Source: Cysteiniphilum sp. JM-1
GTDB taxonomy: Bacteria > Pseudomonadota > Gammaproteobacteria > Francisellales > Francisellaceae
Direction: 5' to 3'
Assembly: GCF_008711525.1 (NCBI RefSeq)
Contig: NZ_VXKS01000009.1
Coordinates: forward strand, 1-64,000
DNA length: 64,000 nt
A program made the position numbers and the translations under genes. Of the stretch, positions 1-9,623 are shown one piece after another. Position 1 is the first letter of the stretch. The number at the start of each line of letters is the position of its first letter. The notes under the pieces are model-generated. The model ran no database searches. It was not told the origin of the DNA and saw only the letters and a list, made by a program, of their open reading frames with translations.

Positions 1-6
1 ATGGCA

Positions 7-726
7 CTACAAAAGTGATTTTGACATAAAATGAACGTAGGAATAAGGATTTGAAGGGCATGAAATTGCAAAAAAAGTTCGATTTGAATGCTTTGTAATC
101 AAAAATTTACCAACTTGGGAATAGGAAAAGGTAATGTCATCACTACTATCAAAGTCGATAATGTTTTCATTAAGTACAATCTCTTTAATCGAGCGTTTTG
201 CCCATATTTTAGGCACAATAAAGACATAACGCTCTGGAGATAGCACCTTAGTGCACATCTCTTTTGAAATTTGCTTATTATTAACAATCGCTAGATCAAC
301 TTGCCCTGTTTTTAACAACTCATGTCGCGCTTCAATATCTTGAATTTGCAAATGTAGTCTTAGTTGCGGGTATAATTTAGCAATGGTTGTCACTACTTTA
401 ACAATCCGTGTTTTCATTAATGTCGAGGAAGATACCAGTTTCAAAGCAATAATATTGTCACTTTCGCTCATGTTTAAGCTATGCAAATAGCTGTTTTCTA
501 AGTTTTGCATATCATGGCAATATCTAAGCAGTACTTGCCCTTCTTCTGTCAATTGCATGCCCTTACGTGAGCGGATAAAAAGTGACGCGCCAAGTTTCTC
601 CTCAAGCTGCTTTATTCTTTGCGTTACCGCAGTTTGCGTCAAAAAAAGAGTCTCCGCGGCAGCATGTACCGTTTTATTTTTCTCAACACTTAAAAAGGCT
701 TGTAGTAAAGGGCTTAGGCGAATCAT
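7..726 (-). CDS. LysR-family transcriptional regulator, C-terminally short
   Basis: A 239-aa protein opening with a LysR winged helix-turn-helix (about residues 1-60; core AAETLFLTQTAVTQRIKQLE, then LGASLFIRSRKGMQLTEEG). The start at 726 is chosen because GGAG lies 8 nt upstream; the frame stays open further upstream but has no ribosome site there and no homology-like sequence. LysR proteins usually have about 290-300 residues, so roughly the last 50-60 residues of the effector-binding domain are missing. The last 20 or so residues do not resemble the usual GLG-containing end of the domain. A run of seven A at 70-76 is a possible slippage site, but neither shifted frame gives an obviously better ending. 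It lies downstream of rph on the same strand, separated by palindromic repeats. Target genes unknown. Family certain; intactness doubtful. Confidence 0.75.
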   Translation of the reverse strand: MIRLSPLLQAFLSVEKNKTVHAAAETLFLTQTAVTQRIKQLEEKLGASLFIRSRKGMQLTEEGQVLLRYCHDMQNLENSYLHSLNMSESDNIIALKLVSSSTLMKTRIVKVVTTIAKLYPQLRLHLQIQDIEARHELLKTGQVDLAIVNNKQISKEMCTKVLSPERYVFIVPKIWAKRSIKEIVLNENIIDFDSSDDITFSYSQVGKFLITKHSNRTFFAISCPSNPYSYVHFMSKSLL

Positions 727-748
727 GGTTTTTACTCCAATATTTTTA

Positions 749-808
749 GGGCGTATGCAACATGCCCCTACAGGTTTTGCATAATTTATGGGCGTATGCA
801 ATACGCCC
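749..808. repeat. Pair of REP-like palindromes between rph and lysR
   Basis: Two imperfect palindromes: gggcgtatgcaacatgcccc (749-768) and gggcgtatgcaatacgccc (790-808, arms gggcgtat/atacgccc around gca). The second abuts the rph stop codon. From memory, the same gggcgtat...atacgccc words occur as dispersed intergenic repeats in many bacterial genomes. Here the pair could form hairpins that limit read-through from rph into lysR; that role is inference. Confidence 0.7.
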
Positions 809-1525
809 TTACGGTAGGTTACGCGTTTGCTTGAAAATCTCATTAATCCCTTTTTTACCTAAAGCAAGCATTTGCGCAAAATCCTCCTCTGAAAAAGGTG
901 TGCCTTCAGCTGTTCCCTGAATCTCAATAATGCCACCATCATGCGTCATCACAATATTCATATCCGTATCAGCATCTGAATCTTCAGCATAGTCTAAATC
1001 AAGCACAGGGGTTTCTTTATAGACGCCAACAGAAATAGCAGCAACATGCGCCTGAATCGGTTTGGCATCTTCTTTAACAAGTCCATTTGCTTGCATATAT
1101 TTCACTGCATCTTCAATTGCAAGGCTTGCTCCAGTAATCGCAGCCGTTCTTGTGCCACCATCAGCCTGCAAGACATCACAATCTACCTTTATGGTAATTC
1201 CTGGAAACTCATTCAAGTTAACTGCAGCACGTAGCGCACGACCGATTAAACGTTGGATTTCTTGCGTTCTGCCTGATTGTTTACCTCTGGCAGCTTCCCT
1301 ATCCATTCTGGAGTGGGTGGAACGCGGCAGCATACCATATTCAGCCGTTAGCCAACCTTGATTGGCATCTTTTAGAAACTTAGGCACTTCTTTTAGCACT
1401 GAGGCATTACATAATACTTTGGTATCACCAAAAGACACTAACACAGAACCTTCTGCATGCTTGGTAAATTGATGAATTACCGTTAATTCTCTCATTTCAT
1501 TGGTTTGGCGTTGACTTGGACGCAT
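809..1525 (-). CDS. rph: Ribonuclease PH
   Basis: A 238-aa phosphorolytic 3'-to-5' exoribonuclease that trims the 3' tail of tRNA precursors using phosphate; the family forms a hexameric ring in the cytoplasm. The length equals that of the E. coli enzyme. The N-terminus ([20 protein letters not shown]) and the family signature [18 protein letters not shown] are present, as is the [13 protein letters not shown] segment near the end. AGGA sits just upstream of the ATG at 1525. It follows hldE on the same strand after 47 bp and precedes the short lysR, so the three may be co-transcribed. The stop codon touches a REP-like palindrome. Confidence 0.97.
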   Translation of the reverse strand: MRPSQRQTNEMRELTVIHQFTKHAEGSVLVSFGDTKVLCNASVLKEVPKFLKDANQGWLTAEYGMLPRSTHSRMDREAARGKQSGRTQEIQRLIGRALRAAVNLNEFPGITIKVDCDVLQADGGTRTAAITGASLAIEDAVKYMQANGLVKEDAKPIQAHVAAISVGVYKETPVLDLDYAEDSDADTDMNIVMTHDGGIIEIQGTAEGTPFSEEDFAQMLALGKKGINEIFKQTRNLP

Positions 1526-1572
1526 TGTTTTTTCCTTTTATTCTTTGGGGTGTTGTAACAAGGTATAAGTTT

Positions 1573-2988
1573 CTACTTTTGATTCTTTATTTTCTCAATA
1601 ATCGACGTACTCGAGTGACTAGGCTTTAAGGTGATGGTCTTAACCTCGCCACCTGCGGCTAATACCTCTTTGGCTCCTGCAATTTGTGCGATTTCATAAT
1701 CTGCACCCTTAACCAAAATATCCGGCAACAGCTCACTGATAATCCGCTTAGGGGTATCTTCTTCAAAAGCTACCACCCAATCGACACAACCTAATGCCGC
1801 AAGCACTTCCATCCGCGATTGCAAATTGACGTATGGTCGAGAGTCACCCTTTAAGCGCTTAACCGACTCATCGGTATTGACAGCGACAATCAATCGATCA
1901 CCCAAAGCACGCGCTTTTTGCAAATACTCAACGTGTCCGGCATGCAAAATGTCAAAGCAGCCATTGGTCATAACGACTTTCTCACCTTGAAGATGAACTT
2001 CACTCATTGCTTTTTTAAGCTCGGTTTGACTTAAAATTCCTTTGTGTACACTCGCTTGTGCATGAAGTGAATCATGCAACTCTTGAGCATTTAATGTTGC
2101 TGTGCCGACTTTACCAACGACAACGCCTGCCGCCGCATTCGCCAGACGCATCGCTGAGATATAGTCATAGCCACATGAAATCGCCATTGCCATCACTGCA
2201 ATGACGGTGTCACCGGCACCGGTAACATCAAAGACTTCTTTGGCAACGGTAGGAATCGTGGTTACCTCACCGTTTTTTAACACCAACGTCATGCCTTCTT
2301 CGCTACGAGTAATTAATAGTCCACCTAAATGACAGTTCGCTATTAATTGATGCGCTTTCGCAATTAGCTCATCTTCAGTGTGGCACTTACCAACAACCGC
2401 TTCAAATTCCTTGCGATTAGGTGTTATTAAAGTCGCACCTTGATAAATACTAAAGTCATTCCCCTTAGGATCAACTAACGTTGCAACCTGCTGCTTATTC
2501 GCAAGCTTTATGAGTTTTTGCACATCGTGCAATGTCCCCTTACCATAATCTGACAATACCATTACATTATAGTGTTGAAGTACTGCCACAACATTGTTGA
2601 AAAGCACACCGTCATCAACTTGTGCAAAACCTTCTTCAAAATCAAGACGCAATAGTTGCTGTTTTTGCGATAGGACACGCAACTTTGTAATCGTTGGTAA
2701 ATGTGTTTCAATCAAATGACTACGAATTGATTGATCCGCTAAAAAGTTTTTTAGTATGTGCGCTGGCTCATCCTGCCCAACCATCGCACAAATTCCAGCT
2801 TCTCCTGCTAGGGAGGTAATATTTAAAGCGACGTTACCGGCACCTCCTGCACGATCTTGGATATTCTTAACATGTACCACAGGAACCGGTGCTTCAGGTG
2901 AGATACGTTCTGTTGAACCGTAGTAATAGCGATCTAACATCACATCACCTACAACTAAAACGCGTGCTTTTTGTAAATTGCTTTGCAT
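1573..2988 (-). CDS. hldE: Bifunctional heptose 7-phosphate kinase / heptose 1-phosphate adenylyltransferase
   Basis: A 471-aa two-domain enzyme making ADP-D-glycero-beta-D-manno-heptose for the LPS inner core. Residues about 1-315 are a PfkB-type sugar kinase (GDVMLDRYYYG near the N-terminus; catalytic GAGDT in FDVTGAGDTVIAVMAMAI). Residues about 335-471 are a cytidylyltransferase-fold domain with TNGCFDILHAGH, whose HxGH motif binds nucleotide. Length and domain order match E. coli HldE (477 aa). The ATG at 2988 directly precedes the kinase domain; its ribosome site is weak. It indicates a Gram-negative outer membrane carrying heptose. Confidence 0.97.
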   Translation of the reverse strand: MQSNLQKARVLVVGDVMLDRYYYGSTERISPEAPVPVVHVKNIQDRAGGAGNVALNITSLAGEAGICAMVGQDEPAHILKNFLADQSIRSHLIETHLPTITKLRVLSQKQQLLRLDFEEGFAQVDDGVLFNNVVAVLQHYNVMVLSDYGKGTLHDVQKLIKLANKQQVATLVDPKGNDFSIYQGATLITPNRKEFEAVVGKCHTEDELIAKAHQLIANCHLGGLLITRSEEGMTLVLKNGEVTTIPTVAKEVFDVTGAGDTVIAVMAMAISCGYDYISAMRLANAAAGVVVGKVGTATLNAQELHDSLHAQASVHKGILSQTELKKAMSEVHLQGEKVVMTNGCFDILHAGHVEYLQKARALGDRLIVAVNTDESVKRLKGDSRPYVNLQSRMEVLAALGCVDWVVAFEEDTPKRIISELLPDILVKGADYEIAQIAGAKEVLAAGGEVKTITLKPSHSSTSIIEKIKNQK

Positions 2989-3100
2989 TGTCTGTCTTAA
3001 TTAAGCCCTCATAAGAATAGGCACAATACTACACTAAAGCCTAATAAAATTACAGTTTGTCGTTAGTGCTATTTGTAAGATAAATATTAGAGAGAATAGG

Positions 3101-3208
3101 CTATGACCATATTCCTGCTCACTTTGATTGTGTAAGCGTTGGCTGAGCGTAAGTCGAAGCCGCTATGAAGTGTGATTACCCTTCGACTTACGCTCAGGGT
3201 ACGGTGAG
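3101..3208. repeat. Composite REP-like repeat, copy 1
   Basis: Two inverted arms, ggctgagcgtaagtcgaagc and cttcgacttacgctcaggg, separated by about 15 bp, inside a longer conserved block that includes tgtgtaagcg and accatattcctgc on the outside. An inverted copy lies at 15391-15533 and a split copy at 28754-28936. It fills most of the 295-bp space between hldE and the glutamate dehydrogenase gene; no gene is seen there. Confidence 0.8.
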
Positions 3209-3249
3209 CACTTGTGGCTGAATATTTAGTCTTAGCTAGAGAATATAAG

Positions 3250-3276
3250 GCTTGATAGTGTTTATCACTATCAAGC
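3250..3276 (-). terminator. Strong hairpin just after the glutamate dehydrogenase stop
   Basis: A perfect 11-bp stem (gcttgatagtg/cactatcaagc) with a 5-nt loop, 8 nt downstream of the dehydrogenase stop on the minus strand. The tract that follows on that strand (cttatattct) is only moderately T-rich, so termination is likely but not certain. Confidence 0.55.
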
Positions 3277-3283
3277 ATAAAGG

Positions 3284-6200
3284 TTAATGCGAGCGCGCCA
3301 AATCGCTTAAGCTTCTAAAAGCAATATTGACTGATTCAAAGTTTGGCTCATCCGTACGCATATCTTCGATAAGCCCATTCCAACGTGCTAAATAACTGCT
3401 GTTGGTACTCAACCAGTGCTCTACTTTGCCATTGACATCTTCGATATCTTTGGTAAATTCAATCACACGTCTGACCAAACGGTATTGCATTTTATCCAGA
3501 TCATCACGTAAGGCCGATGTTGATAACGTACCCCAGTACGATTGCTTACCACCTAAGTGATTAATACAACTTCTAAACCAAGATAACCATAGCTTTTGAT
3601 TAAGCAATATAGCAATCTTTTCAAATGACTTACTATCCTTTGAGATCTCTATACTATGCGCTAAATCCATCACGGATGTTGCCATCTTAAATGATAACAC
3701 CTGATCAACAATTGTTTTTGGCACACCTGCATCAATTAAAGCCGTCGCTTTATCCTCAATCTTTTGCTTTTCTGATGAAATTAGCAATCTTGGGAAGACT
3801 TTTAACGCACTAGGTGCCGTGTGACGATACTTCGCAATCACCTCAGCGATTGGAAAACCTTTAGGCTCATTGCGTAAAATCCAACGGCAATTGCGACGCA
3901 CAAATCTAAATAAGATCTGTAAGCATTTCTGAATGCTTTCAGCGCTTACTTGCCCACTTAATTTTTCAACTTTTTGCCATAGTTTATCCAAAGAGAAGAT
4001 CTCAACCACAGCAATAAACGCTTTGATAATATCAGCAACTGACGCCCCTGTTTCATCATACAGACGTTGAATAAAGGTGACCCCCATATGCAACGTAACG
4101 GCATTGGTGATCTGTGTGGCAATAATCTCACGTTTTAGCTTATGCCCTTGCATTAAATCAGCATATTTTTCACGTAGCACCGTTGGGAACTCCCACAATA
4201 AGAAAAAGTTAAAGTGTGGGTCATCTGGTAAGTCAGATTTCAAAATCTGCTGCTTAATCATCGTTTTGGTATACGCCATAATCACAGAGAACTCAGGCGC
4301 TGTTAAGCTTTTGCCTGACAATGCACGTGATTGCAGCATCTTATCTGTTGGTAAATACTCAACCTCACGATCAAGTTGCATTTTGCGCTCAAGTTCACGC
4401 ATCAAGCGTGCATATGATTCAACAAAATAGCGCTCTTGTGATTGCAGTTCATTAGCAATCGTGCGGTTTTGACCGTAGTTATTTTGCAGCACCAAATGCG
4501 CGACATCATCAGACATTTCAGCCAATAATTTATTGCGGCTACTTTCAGATAACTCACCGTTTTCAATCGCCATATTCAGTAAAATTTTGATGTTTACTTC
4601 ATGATCTGAACAGTCAACACCCGCAGCATTATCAATCGCATCAGTGTTGATCGAGCCACCTTTTAAGGCATATTCAATACGCCCTAACTGTGTGCAACCT
4701 AAGTTACCGCCTTCACCAACCACCAAGCAGTTTAAATCACGCCCATTTATGCGCACTGGATCATTGGCGCGATCACCAACGGCTTCATTGCTTTCGGTAT
4801 GCGCTTTGACATAAGTACCAATGCCACCATTCCACAATAATTCATAATCTGCTTTCAATAATAACTGAATGAGTTTGTTTGGTTCGAGACTGACCGCATC
4901 TGTTTTTAGCAGTGCTTTCATTTCAGGACTTAATTGAATGCTCTTAGATTGACGGCTAAATATACCACCACCTTGTGAGATAAGCTTTTGGTTGTAATCT
5001 TCCCAGCTTGAACGCGGTAAATCAAACATGCGTTTTCTTTCTTTATAGCTTGAAGCCGCATCTGGATTTGGGTCAATAAAGATATGCATATGGTTAAAGG
5101 CACCCACTAAGCGAATATGCTTGGATAATAGCATACCATTACCAAATACATCACCTGCCATGTCTCCAATACCAACGACTGTAAAGTCCTCAGTTTGGGT
5201 ATCTTTACCTCTTTCTCTGAAATGACGTTTCACCGACTCCCAAGCACCGCGAGCAGTAATACCCATCTTCTTGTGATCATAACCATTAGAACCACCTGAA
5301 GCAAAGGCATCCCCTAACCAGAAATCGTACTCTGCAGCCACACTATTGGCGATATCAGAGAAGGTGGCCGTACCTTTATCTGCCGCAACCACTAAATACG
5401 GATCATCCTCATCATAGCAGATGACATGTTGCGGCTTAATGATTTCATTATTTTTAATGTTATCGGTAATATCTAGCAATGAGCTGATAAACATGCGATA
5501 GCAGCTAATTGCTTCTTCCATCACCGCTTCGCGCCCTTCTAGAATTGGCAATCTTTTTGGTAAAAAGCCACCTTTTGCACCCAATGGCACAATAACCGCA
5601 TTTTTAACTTGCTGCGCTTTAACCAAGCCTAATACTTCGGTGCGATAATCTTCTTTTCTATCTGACCATCGTAGTCCACCACGCGCGACTTTAGCACCAC
5701 GCAAGTGAACCCCTTCAACACGTGGTGAATACATGAAAATCTCAAACATTGGCACAGGTTTTGGCATTTCAGAAATTTTTGATGGAATTAACTTAAATGA
5801 GATGTATTCCTTATGCTGATTATGCGCATCTTTTTGATAAAAGTTCGTTCTTTGTGTTGCTTCAATTACCTCTTGTAAACGACGTAATAGCTTATCTTGA
5901 TCAAGACTTGCAACGTTAATGAGTTTTGCGCTCAATATCTCGCGAACATCTTTTGTTATGATCTCACGCTCTTTTGCTTCATAAATAGGGTTAAAGCGAG
6001 CATCAAATAATAACACCATCAGACGGATAATCTCGGCATATTCGATATACGTATCTTCGATATATTGTTGACTAAAGCGCACACCAATTTGTGTCATATA
6101 ACGCGTATAAGCGCGCACAATCGCCACTTCACGCCAATTTAGACCCGCATAAACAATGAGTGAATTAAATCGATCATTTTCAGCAACGCCTGCCCAAGTA

Positions 6201-8122
6201 ACTACAAATGCTTCTTTTAACTTATCGGTTACTTCAGCAATTTCAACTGGCTTACTGGTCAATAAAGCAAAATCAGACAACCAGACAAAGCCACCTGATT
6301 TAGGTTTAACTTTATAAGGACGCTCTTCAGCAACGGATAAACCAAAGTTTTCTAAAATCGGCATCACCTGACTTAACTGTACTGCCTGATCTTTTAAGAA
6401 TAATTTGAAGTGTAAACGATCACCAGATTCTTCAAGTACCTGATATAGACTCATCGATAGGCGATTTTTGCGTGCCTGTTCAAAATGCAGGATATCCGAA
6501 ACTGCTTTGCGTGGGATATAGTCATCTTTGTAAGCAGAAGAAAAGGCATGCGCATATTCTTGGGCATAAGATCGACCTTTGTTCTCGCCAAATTCTTCAA
6601 TTAAATCATCAAATAGATAATCACTCCACTGGCGCTCAACATTCTTGATTTTATCTTCCAATAATTCTAAATCAACATGATCTACTGGCTTGTTGCCATC
6701 AAGATAAACCGTAAAATCAATGCGACATAATACACTTTCTAAGAAGTTTGTTTTAAAAGTGATACGTTGACCGTTCAATGTTTTTAATAATATGCGCTCA
6801 ACACGCTCTCTGACTTCTGAGTTATAACGATCTCTTGGCATGTATAACATACAGAAATAATAACGGCTAAATTGATCTTTGCGCACAAACAACTTCATGA
6901 CTTGACGCTCACGAATATGGTAAATGCCAAGGGCTATGTTAAATAACTCTTCATCCGAGCTTAAAAATAACTCATCACGCGGATAGGTATCGATAATATT
7001 ACTTAACGCCTTATAAGCATGACCAAACTGTCTAAAGCCCGATTGCTTTAACACCATTTCTTTACGCAAACGCAAAAAAGGAATGTGTTGTGGTGATGAG
7101 TGGTATGCTGTTGATGTATATAAACCCAGTAAGCGCTTATAACCAGTGATTTCACCTTTTTTATTATAAATCGCCACTGAGATAATATCCATATACGCAG
7201 GACGGTGAATTGGAGAAATCTCATCGGATTTCGCAACTGTTAAGATGGCATCGACATTTTTATTGATATTTAGATTCTTCTCATAGATATCATTTAACGC
7301 CGTAATATAATCATCATTAACTGAGAACAAGCCTAATGCCGAGGATTTCTCAGCGACAAATGCCTTTTCACCTCTTACCGTTGTGGCATTAAATGCACAA
7401 TAACCCAAAAAGATAAAATGATCTTTTTTTAAGAACTCTAAAAAGTCGATCGCTTCTTCATAATAGTTTTGTGCAACTTTATCTTTAGGCTGATGCACCT
7501 CTTTGATCATCGTTTGCAACTCTGCCTTCATTGGCTCAAAATCACGAACAACCGCCTGCAGTTTTTTATAATTTTCAGCAATCTTTTGCTCAATCGCCTT
7601 AAGCGCATTTTTATCATCTGTCTGGCGATCCACTTCCATAATCACTAAACACGTCTTATCTTTGCTCGTAGCATTTTTATCATCTGTCATGCGGTCAGCT
7701 AATGAGATAAGATTGCCTTTAGCATCACGCTTTAAATCAATACCACCAATATTCATCATAAAATGAATACCAAGCCCCATCGATGACATCAACATCATTA
7801 ACGTATCAACAATAAAAGGGGAATCCTGACAACTTAGCTCGATAACGGTATGACGTGATACCCAGCCATTTTGTTCATATACCGGATTATATGCGCGAAT
7901 CAGTGCTTTTCCTTCGGGGTTTTTGTAGATAAATTTCCAAAAAGAAATAATCGAACCATATAAATCTAATAGCTCACGCTGATGAAGTTCATCTTCTGAT
8001 ATCACGCGTACATAAGCTTTTAATAGAGATTCGAGTATTGAGGCATCCTGTGACGAAAATTTCTCATTGAACATGCTTGTTAACTTCTGAATAACCGCTT
8101 GCGTTCTCTCGTTGTAGTGCAT
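3284..8122 (-). CDS. gdhB: NAD-specific glutamate dehydrogenase, large 180-kDa type
   Basis: A 1612-aa enzyme of the large NAD-dependent class (the Pseudomonas aeruginosa enzyme has about 1620 residues). It oxidises glutamate to 2-oxoglutarate and ammonia and normally serves in amino-acid catabolism. The catalytic core is clear in KVARGGLRWSDRKEDYRTEV, VKNAVIVPLGAKGGF, LLWNGGIGTYVKA and NCLVVGEGGNLG. The long N-terminal half carries the regulatory ACT-like region expected for the class. The start at 8122 is preferred because AGTAGG stands 7 nt upstream; an in-frame ATG at 8158 would add 12 residues but has no good ribosome site. It is divergent from a purine permease and followed by a hairpin at 3250-3276. 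Confidence 0.96.
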   Translation of the reverse strand: MHYNERTQAVIQKLTSMFNEKFSSQDASILESLLKAYVRVISEDELHQRELLDLYGSIISFWKFIYKNPEGKALIRAYNPVYEQNGWVSRHTVIELSCQDSPFIVDTLMMLMSSMGLGIHFMMNIGGIDLKRDAKGNLISLADRMTDDKNATSKDKTCLVIMEVDRQTDDKNALKAIEQKIAENYKKLQAVVRDFEPMKAELQTMIKEVHQPKDKVAQNYYEEAIDFLEFLKKDHFIFLGYCAFNATTVRGEKAFVAEKSSALGLFSVNDDYITALNDIYEKNLNINKNVDAILTVAKSDEISPIHRPAYMDIISVAIYNKKGEITGYKRLLGLYTSTAYHSSPQHIPFLRLRKEMVLKQSGFRQFGHAYKALSNIIDTYPRDELFLSSDEELFNIALGIYHIRERQVMKLFVRKDQFSRYYFCMLYMPRDRYNSEVRERVERILLKTLNGQRITFKTNFLESVLCRIDFTVYLDGNKPVDHVDLELLEDKIKNVERQWSDYLFDDLIEEFGENKGRSYAQEYAHAFSSAYKDDYIPRKAVSDILHFEQARKNRLSMSLYQVLEESGDRLHFKLFLKDQAVQLSQVMPILENFGLSVAEERPYKVKPKSGGFVWLSDFALLTSKPVEIAEVTDKLKEAFVVTWAGVAENDRFNSLIVYAGLNWREVAIVRAYTRYMTQIGVRFSQQYIEDTYIEYAEIIRLMVLLFDARFNPIYEAKEREIITKDVREILSAKLINVASLDQDKLLRRLQEVIEATQRTNFYQKDAHNQHKEYISFKLIPSKISEMPKPVPMFEIFMYSPRVEGVHLRGAKVARGGLRWSDRKEDYRTEVLGLVKAQQVKNAVIVPLGAKGGFLPKRLPILEGREAVMEEAISCYRMFISSLLDITDNIKNNEIIKPQHVICYDEDDPYLVVAADKGTATFSDIANSVAAEYDFWLGDAFASGGSNGYDHKKMGITARGAWESVKRHFRERGKDTQTEDFTVVGIGDMAGDVFGNGMLLSKHIRLVGAFNHMHIFIDPNPDAASSYKERKRMFDLPRSSWEDYNQKLISQGGGIFSRQSKSIQLSPEMKALLKTDAVSLEPNKLIQLLLKADYELLWNGGIGTYVKAHTESNEAVGDRANDPVRINGRDLNCLVVGEGGNLGCTQLGRIEYALKGGSINTDAIDNAAGVDCSDHEVNIKILLNMAIENGELSESSRNKLLAEMSDDVAHLVLQNNYGQNRTIANELQSQERYFVESYARLMRELERKMQLDREVEYLPTDKMLQSRALSGKSLTAPEFSVIMAYTKTMIKQQILKSDLPDDPHFNFFLLWEFPTVLREKYADLMQGHKLKREIIATQITNAVTLHMGVTFIQRLYDETGASVADIIKAFIAVVEIFSLDKLWQKVEKLSGQVSAESIQKCLQILFRFVRRNCRWILRNEPKGFPIAEVIAKYRHTAPSALKVFPRLLISSEKQKIEDKATALIDAGVPKTIVDQVLSFKMATSVMDLAHSIEISKDSKSFEKIAILLNQKLWLSWFRSCINHLGGKQSYWGTLSTSALRDDLDKMQYRLVRRVIEFTKDIEDVNGKVEHWLSTNSSYLARWNGLIEDMRTDEPNFESVNIAFRSLSDLARSH

Positions 8123-8253
8123 TTTTAACCTACTGTTTTGTTTTGACAAAATACGCATGCATGATAAGCCAGTTTTGCCTGTCCCTCAACAGTAAGTTCT
8201 GCCTAAAATAAAGTTTTTTTACCTATTCGTGTCATAGCATGTTTTTTATTTCA

Positions 8254-8262
8254 TGCTACAAT
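8254..8262 (+). promoter_or_regulatory. Candidate extended -10 promoter of the NCS2 permease
   Basis: tgcTACAAT fits an extended -10 (TGN before TANNNT), 31 nt before the permease ATG. No convincing -35 box is visible. The sequence also forms the right arm of a small inverted repeat (agcatg...catgct, 8236-8257), which could be an operator. I looked for a purine riboswitch in the 135-bp divergent spacer and saw none. Confidence 0.35.
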
Positions 8263-8293
8263 AGCGCGCTTGGGAACCAAGCTTTAATCCACT

Positions 8294-9622
8294 ATGAATT
8301 TTTTACATTTTTTACGCCGTTATTTTGAGTTCACTAAATATAACACCACACTGCGCACTGAGCTTATCGCTGGTGTCACGACATTCTTAGCAATGCTTTA
8401 TATTATCGTTGTTAATGCCAAGATTCTCTCTCAATCAGGCATGCCTGAGAATGCATTGGTAACAAGTACTGTCATCATCTCAGCCTTTGCCTCTATTGCC
8501 ATGGGCGTTTACGCAAGAAACCCTTACGCGCTAGCGCCTGCCATGGGTATGAACGTCTTTTTCACCTACACTATTGTTAAAGCATGGGGAATCCCCTGGC
8601 AGGTAGCGTTAGGCGCTGTATTCTGGTCTGGAGTTATCTTTGCCCTTTTGGCACTTTTTAATATCCGCACCAAAATTCTTGCAGGCATCCCTGATGGCGT
8701 GAAGCACGGCATTGGCGCAGGCATTGGCATATTTATCGCCTTGGTTGGTTTTTATAACGCAGGCTTTATCCATCAAGCCCCATCAGGTTTATTGGAAATC
8801 GCGCCATTAACCGCTGAAACCTTAATTTTCTTAATCTGTTTTTTTGCACTTATTATCTTCTTAGCATACCGCTTTAAAGCAGCCATTTTACTTATGATCA
8901 TTTTAGGGTGTGTTATCTCTTTTCCTGTGGGACGTTTCTTTGGTGATCACATTATCATGCACACACCTGATCATATCTTCTCACTACCTGATTTTTCACT
9001 ATTTTTCTCAATTGATTGGTTGGGTAGCTTTAAGATTGCTATTATTCCAGCAGTTTTCACTTTCTTATTTATTAATATTTTTGATAGCACAGGAACGTTA
9101 ATTGGCTTAGCACAAGCATCCAACTGGTTTGATAAAGATGGTCAACCAATTCGCATTAAAAAATCACTGATTGTAGATTCATTTGCTTCAGCCTCTTCTG
9201 GTCTTTTTGGCAGCTCACCAACCTCTGTTTATGTTGAATCGATCACAGGTATTTCTGTTGGCGGGCGCACCGGATTAGTCGCTGTCGTTGTTGGCTTATT
9301 ATTTTTGCCATTCCTATTCTTAGCACCTTTAGTGATGATGGTGCCGATTTTTGTTGTCGCACCAGCACTTGTGATTGTCGGCAGCTTTATGCTGTGTTCA
9401 GTTAAGCAAATTCATTGGGATAATTTAACGCAAGCGATTCCTGCTTTTATGACAATTATTCTCATGCCATTGACCTTATCAATATCAGAAGGTATTGTTT
9501 GGGGCATGGTTAGCTGGTTTGTGATTGTTCTTATTCAAGATCGCAAACAACTAACACCCATGCCGGTAATTATGACCTTCTGTTGTTTTTTAATTATGCT
9601 TAACTCCTTAAAAGTGATCTAA
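8294..9622 (+). CDS. NCS2-family purine (guanine/hypoxanthine/adenine) permease, AzgA-like
   Basis: A 442-aa inner-membrane proton symporter with 12 or more hydrophobic segments. Typical AzgA-branch sequences are AGVTTFLAMLYIIVVNAKIL near the N-terminus, ALAPAMGMNVFFTY in the first half and GSSPTSVYVESITGISVGGR in the second. E. coli relatives (GhxP, GhxQ, AdeP, AdeQ) import adenine or guanine/hypoxanthine; the substrate cannot be chosen from sequence by eye. The ATG at 8294 follows a short leader without a strong Shine-Dalgarno. The stop is one base from the stop of the convergent ABC ATPase gene, leaving no room for a separate terminator. Confidence 0.9.
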   Translation: MNFLHFLRRYFEFTKYNTTLRTELIAGVTTFLAMLYIIVVNAKILSQSGMPENALVTSTVIISAFASIAMGVYARNPYALAPAMGMNVFFTYTIVKAWGIPWQVALGAVFWSGVIFALLALFNIRTKILAGIPDGVKHGIGAGIGIFIALVGFYNAGFIHQAPSGLLEIAPLTAETLIFLICFFALIIFLAYRFKAAILLMIILGCVISFPVGRFFGDHIIMHTPDHIFSLPDFSLFFSIDWLGSFKIAIIPAVFTFLFINIFDSTGTLIGLAQASNWFDKDGQPIRIKKSLIVDSFASASSGLFGSSPTSVYVESITGISVGGRTGLVAVVVGLLFLPFLFLAPLVMMVPIFVVAPALVIVGSFMLCSVKQIHWDNLTQAIPAFMTIILMPLTLSISEGIVWGMVSWFVIVLIQDRKQLTPMPVIMTFCCFLIMLNSLKVI

Positions 9623-9623
9623 A

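Noticed and set aside
557-784. Plus-strand open frame over lysR start and palindromes
   Set aside because: Antisense to the LysR helix-turn-helix and ends in the REP-like repeat; no ribosome site.
3087-3278. Minus-strand open frame between hldE and the glutamate dehydrogenase
   Set aside because: It lies wholly in the REP-like repeat and terminator hairpin; no ribosome site and no protein-like composition.
8159-8293. Purine riboswitch before the NCS2 permease
   Set aside because: The spacer is short and shows none of the conserved junction words; only a small inverted repeat and a -10 box.
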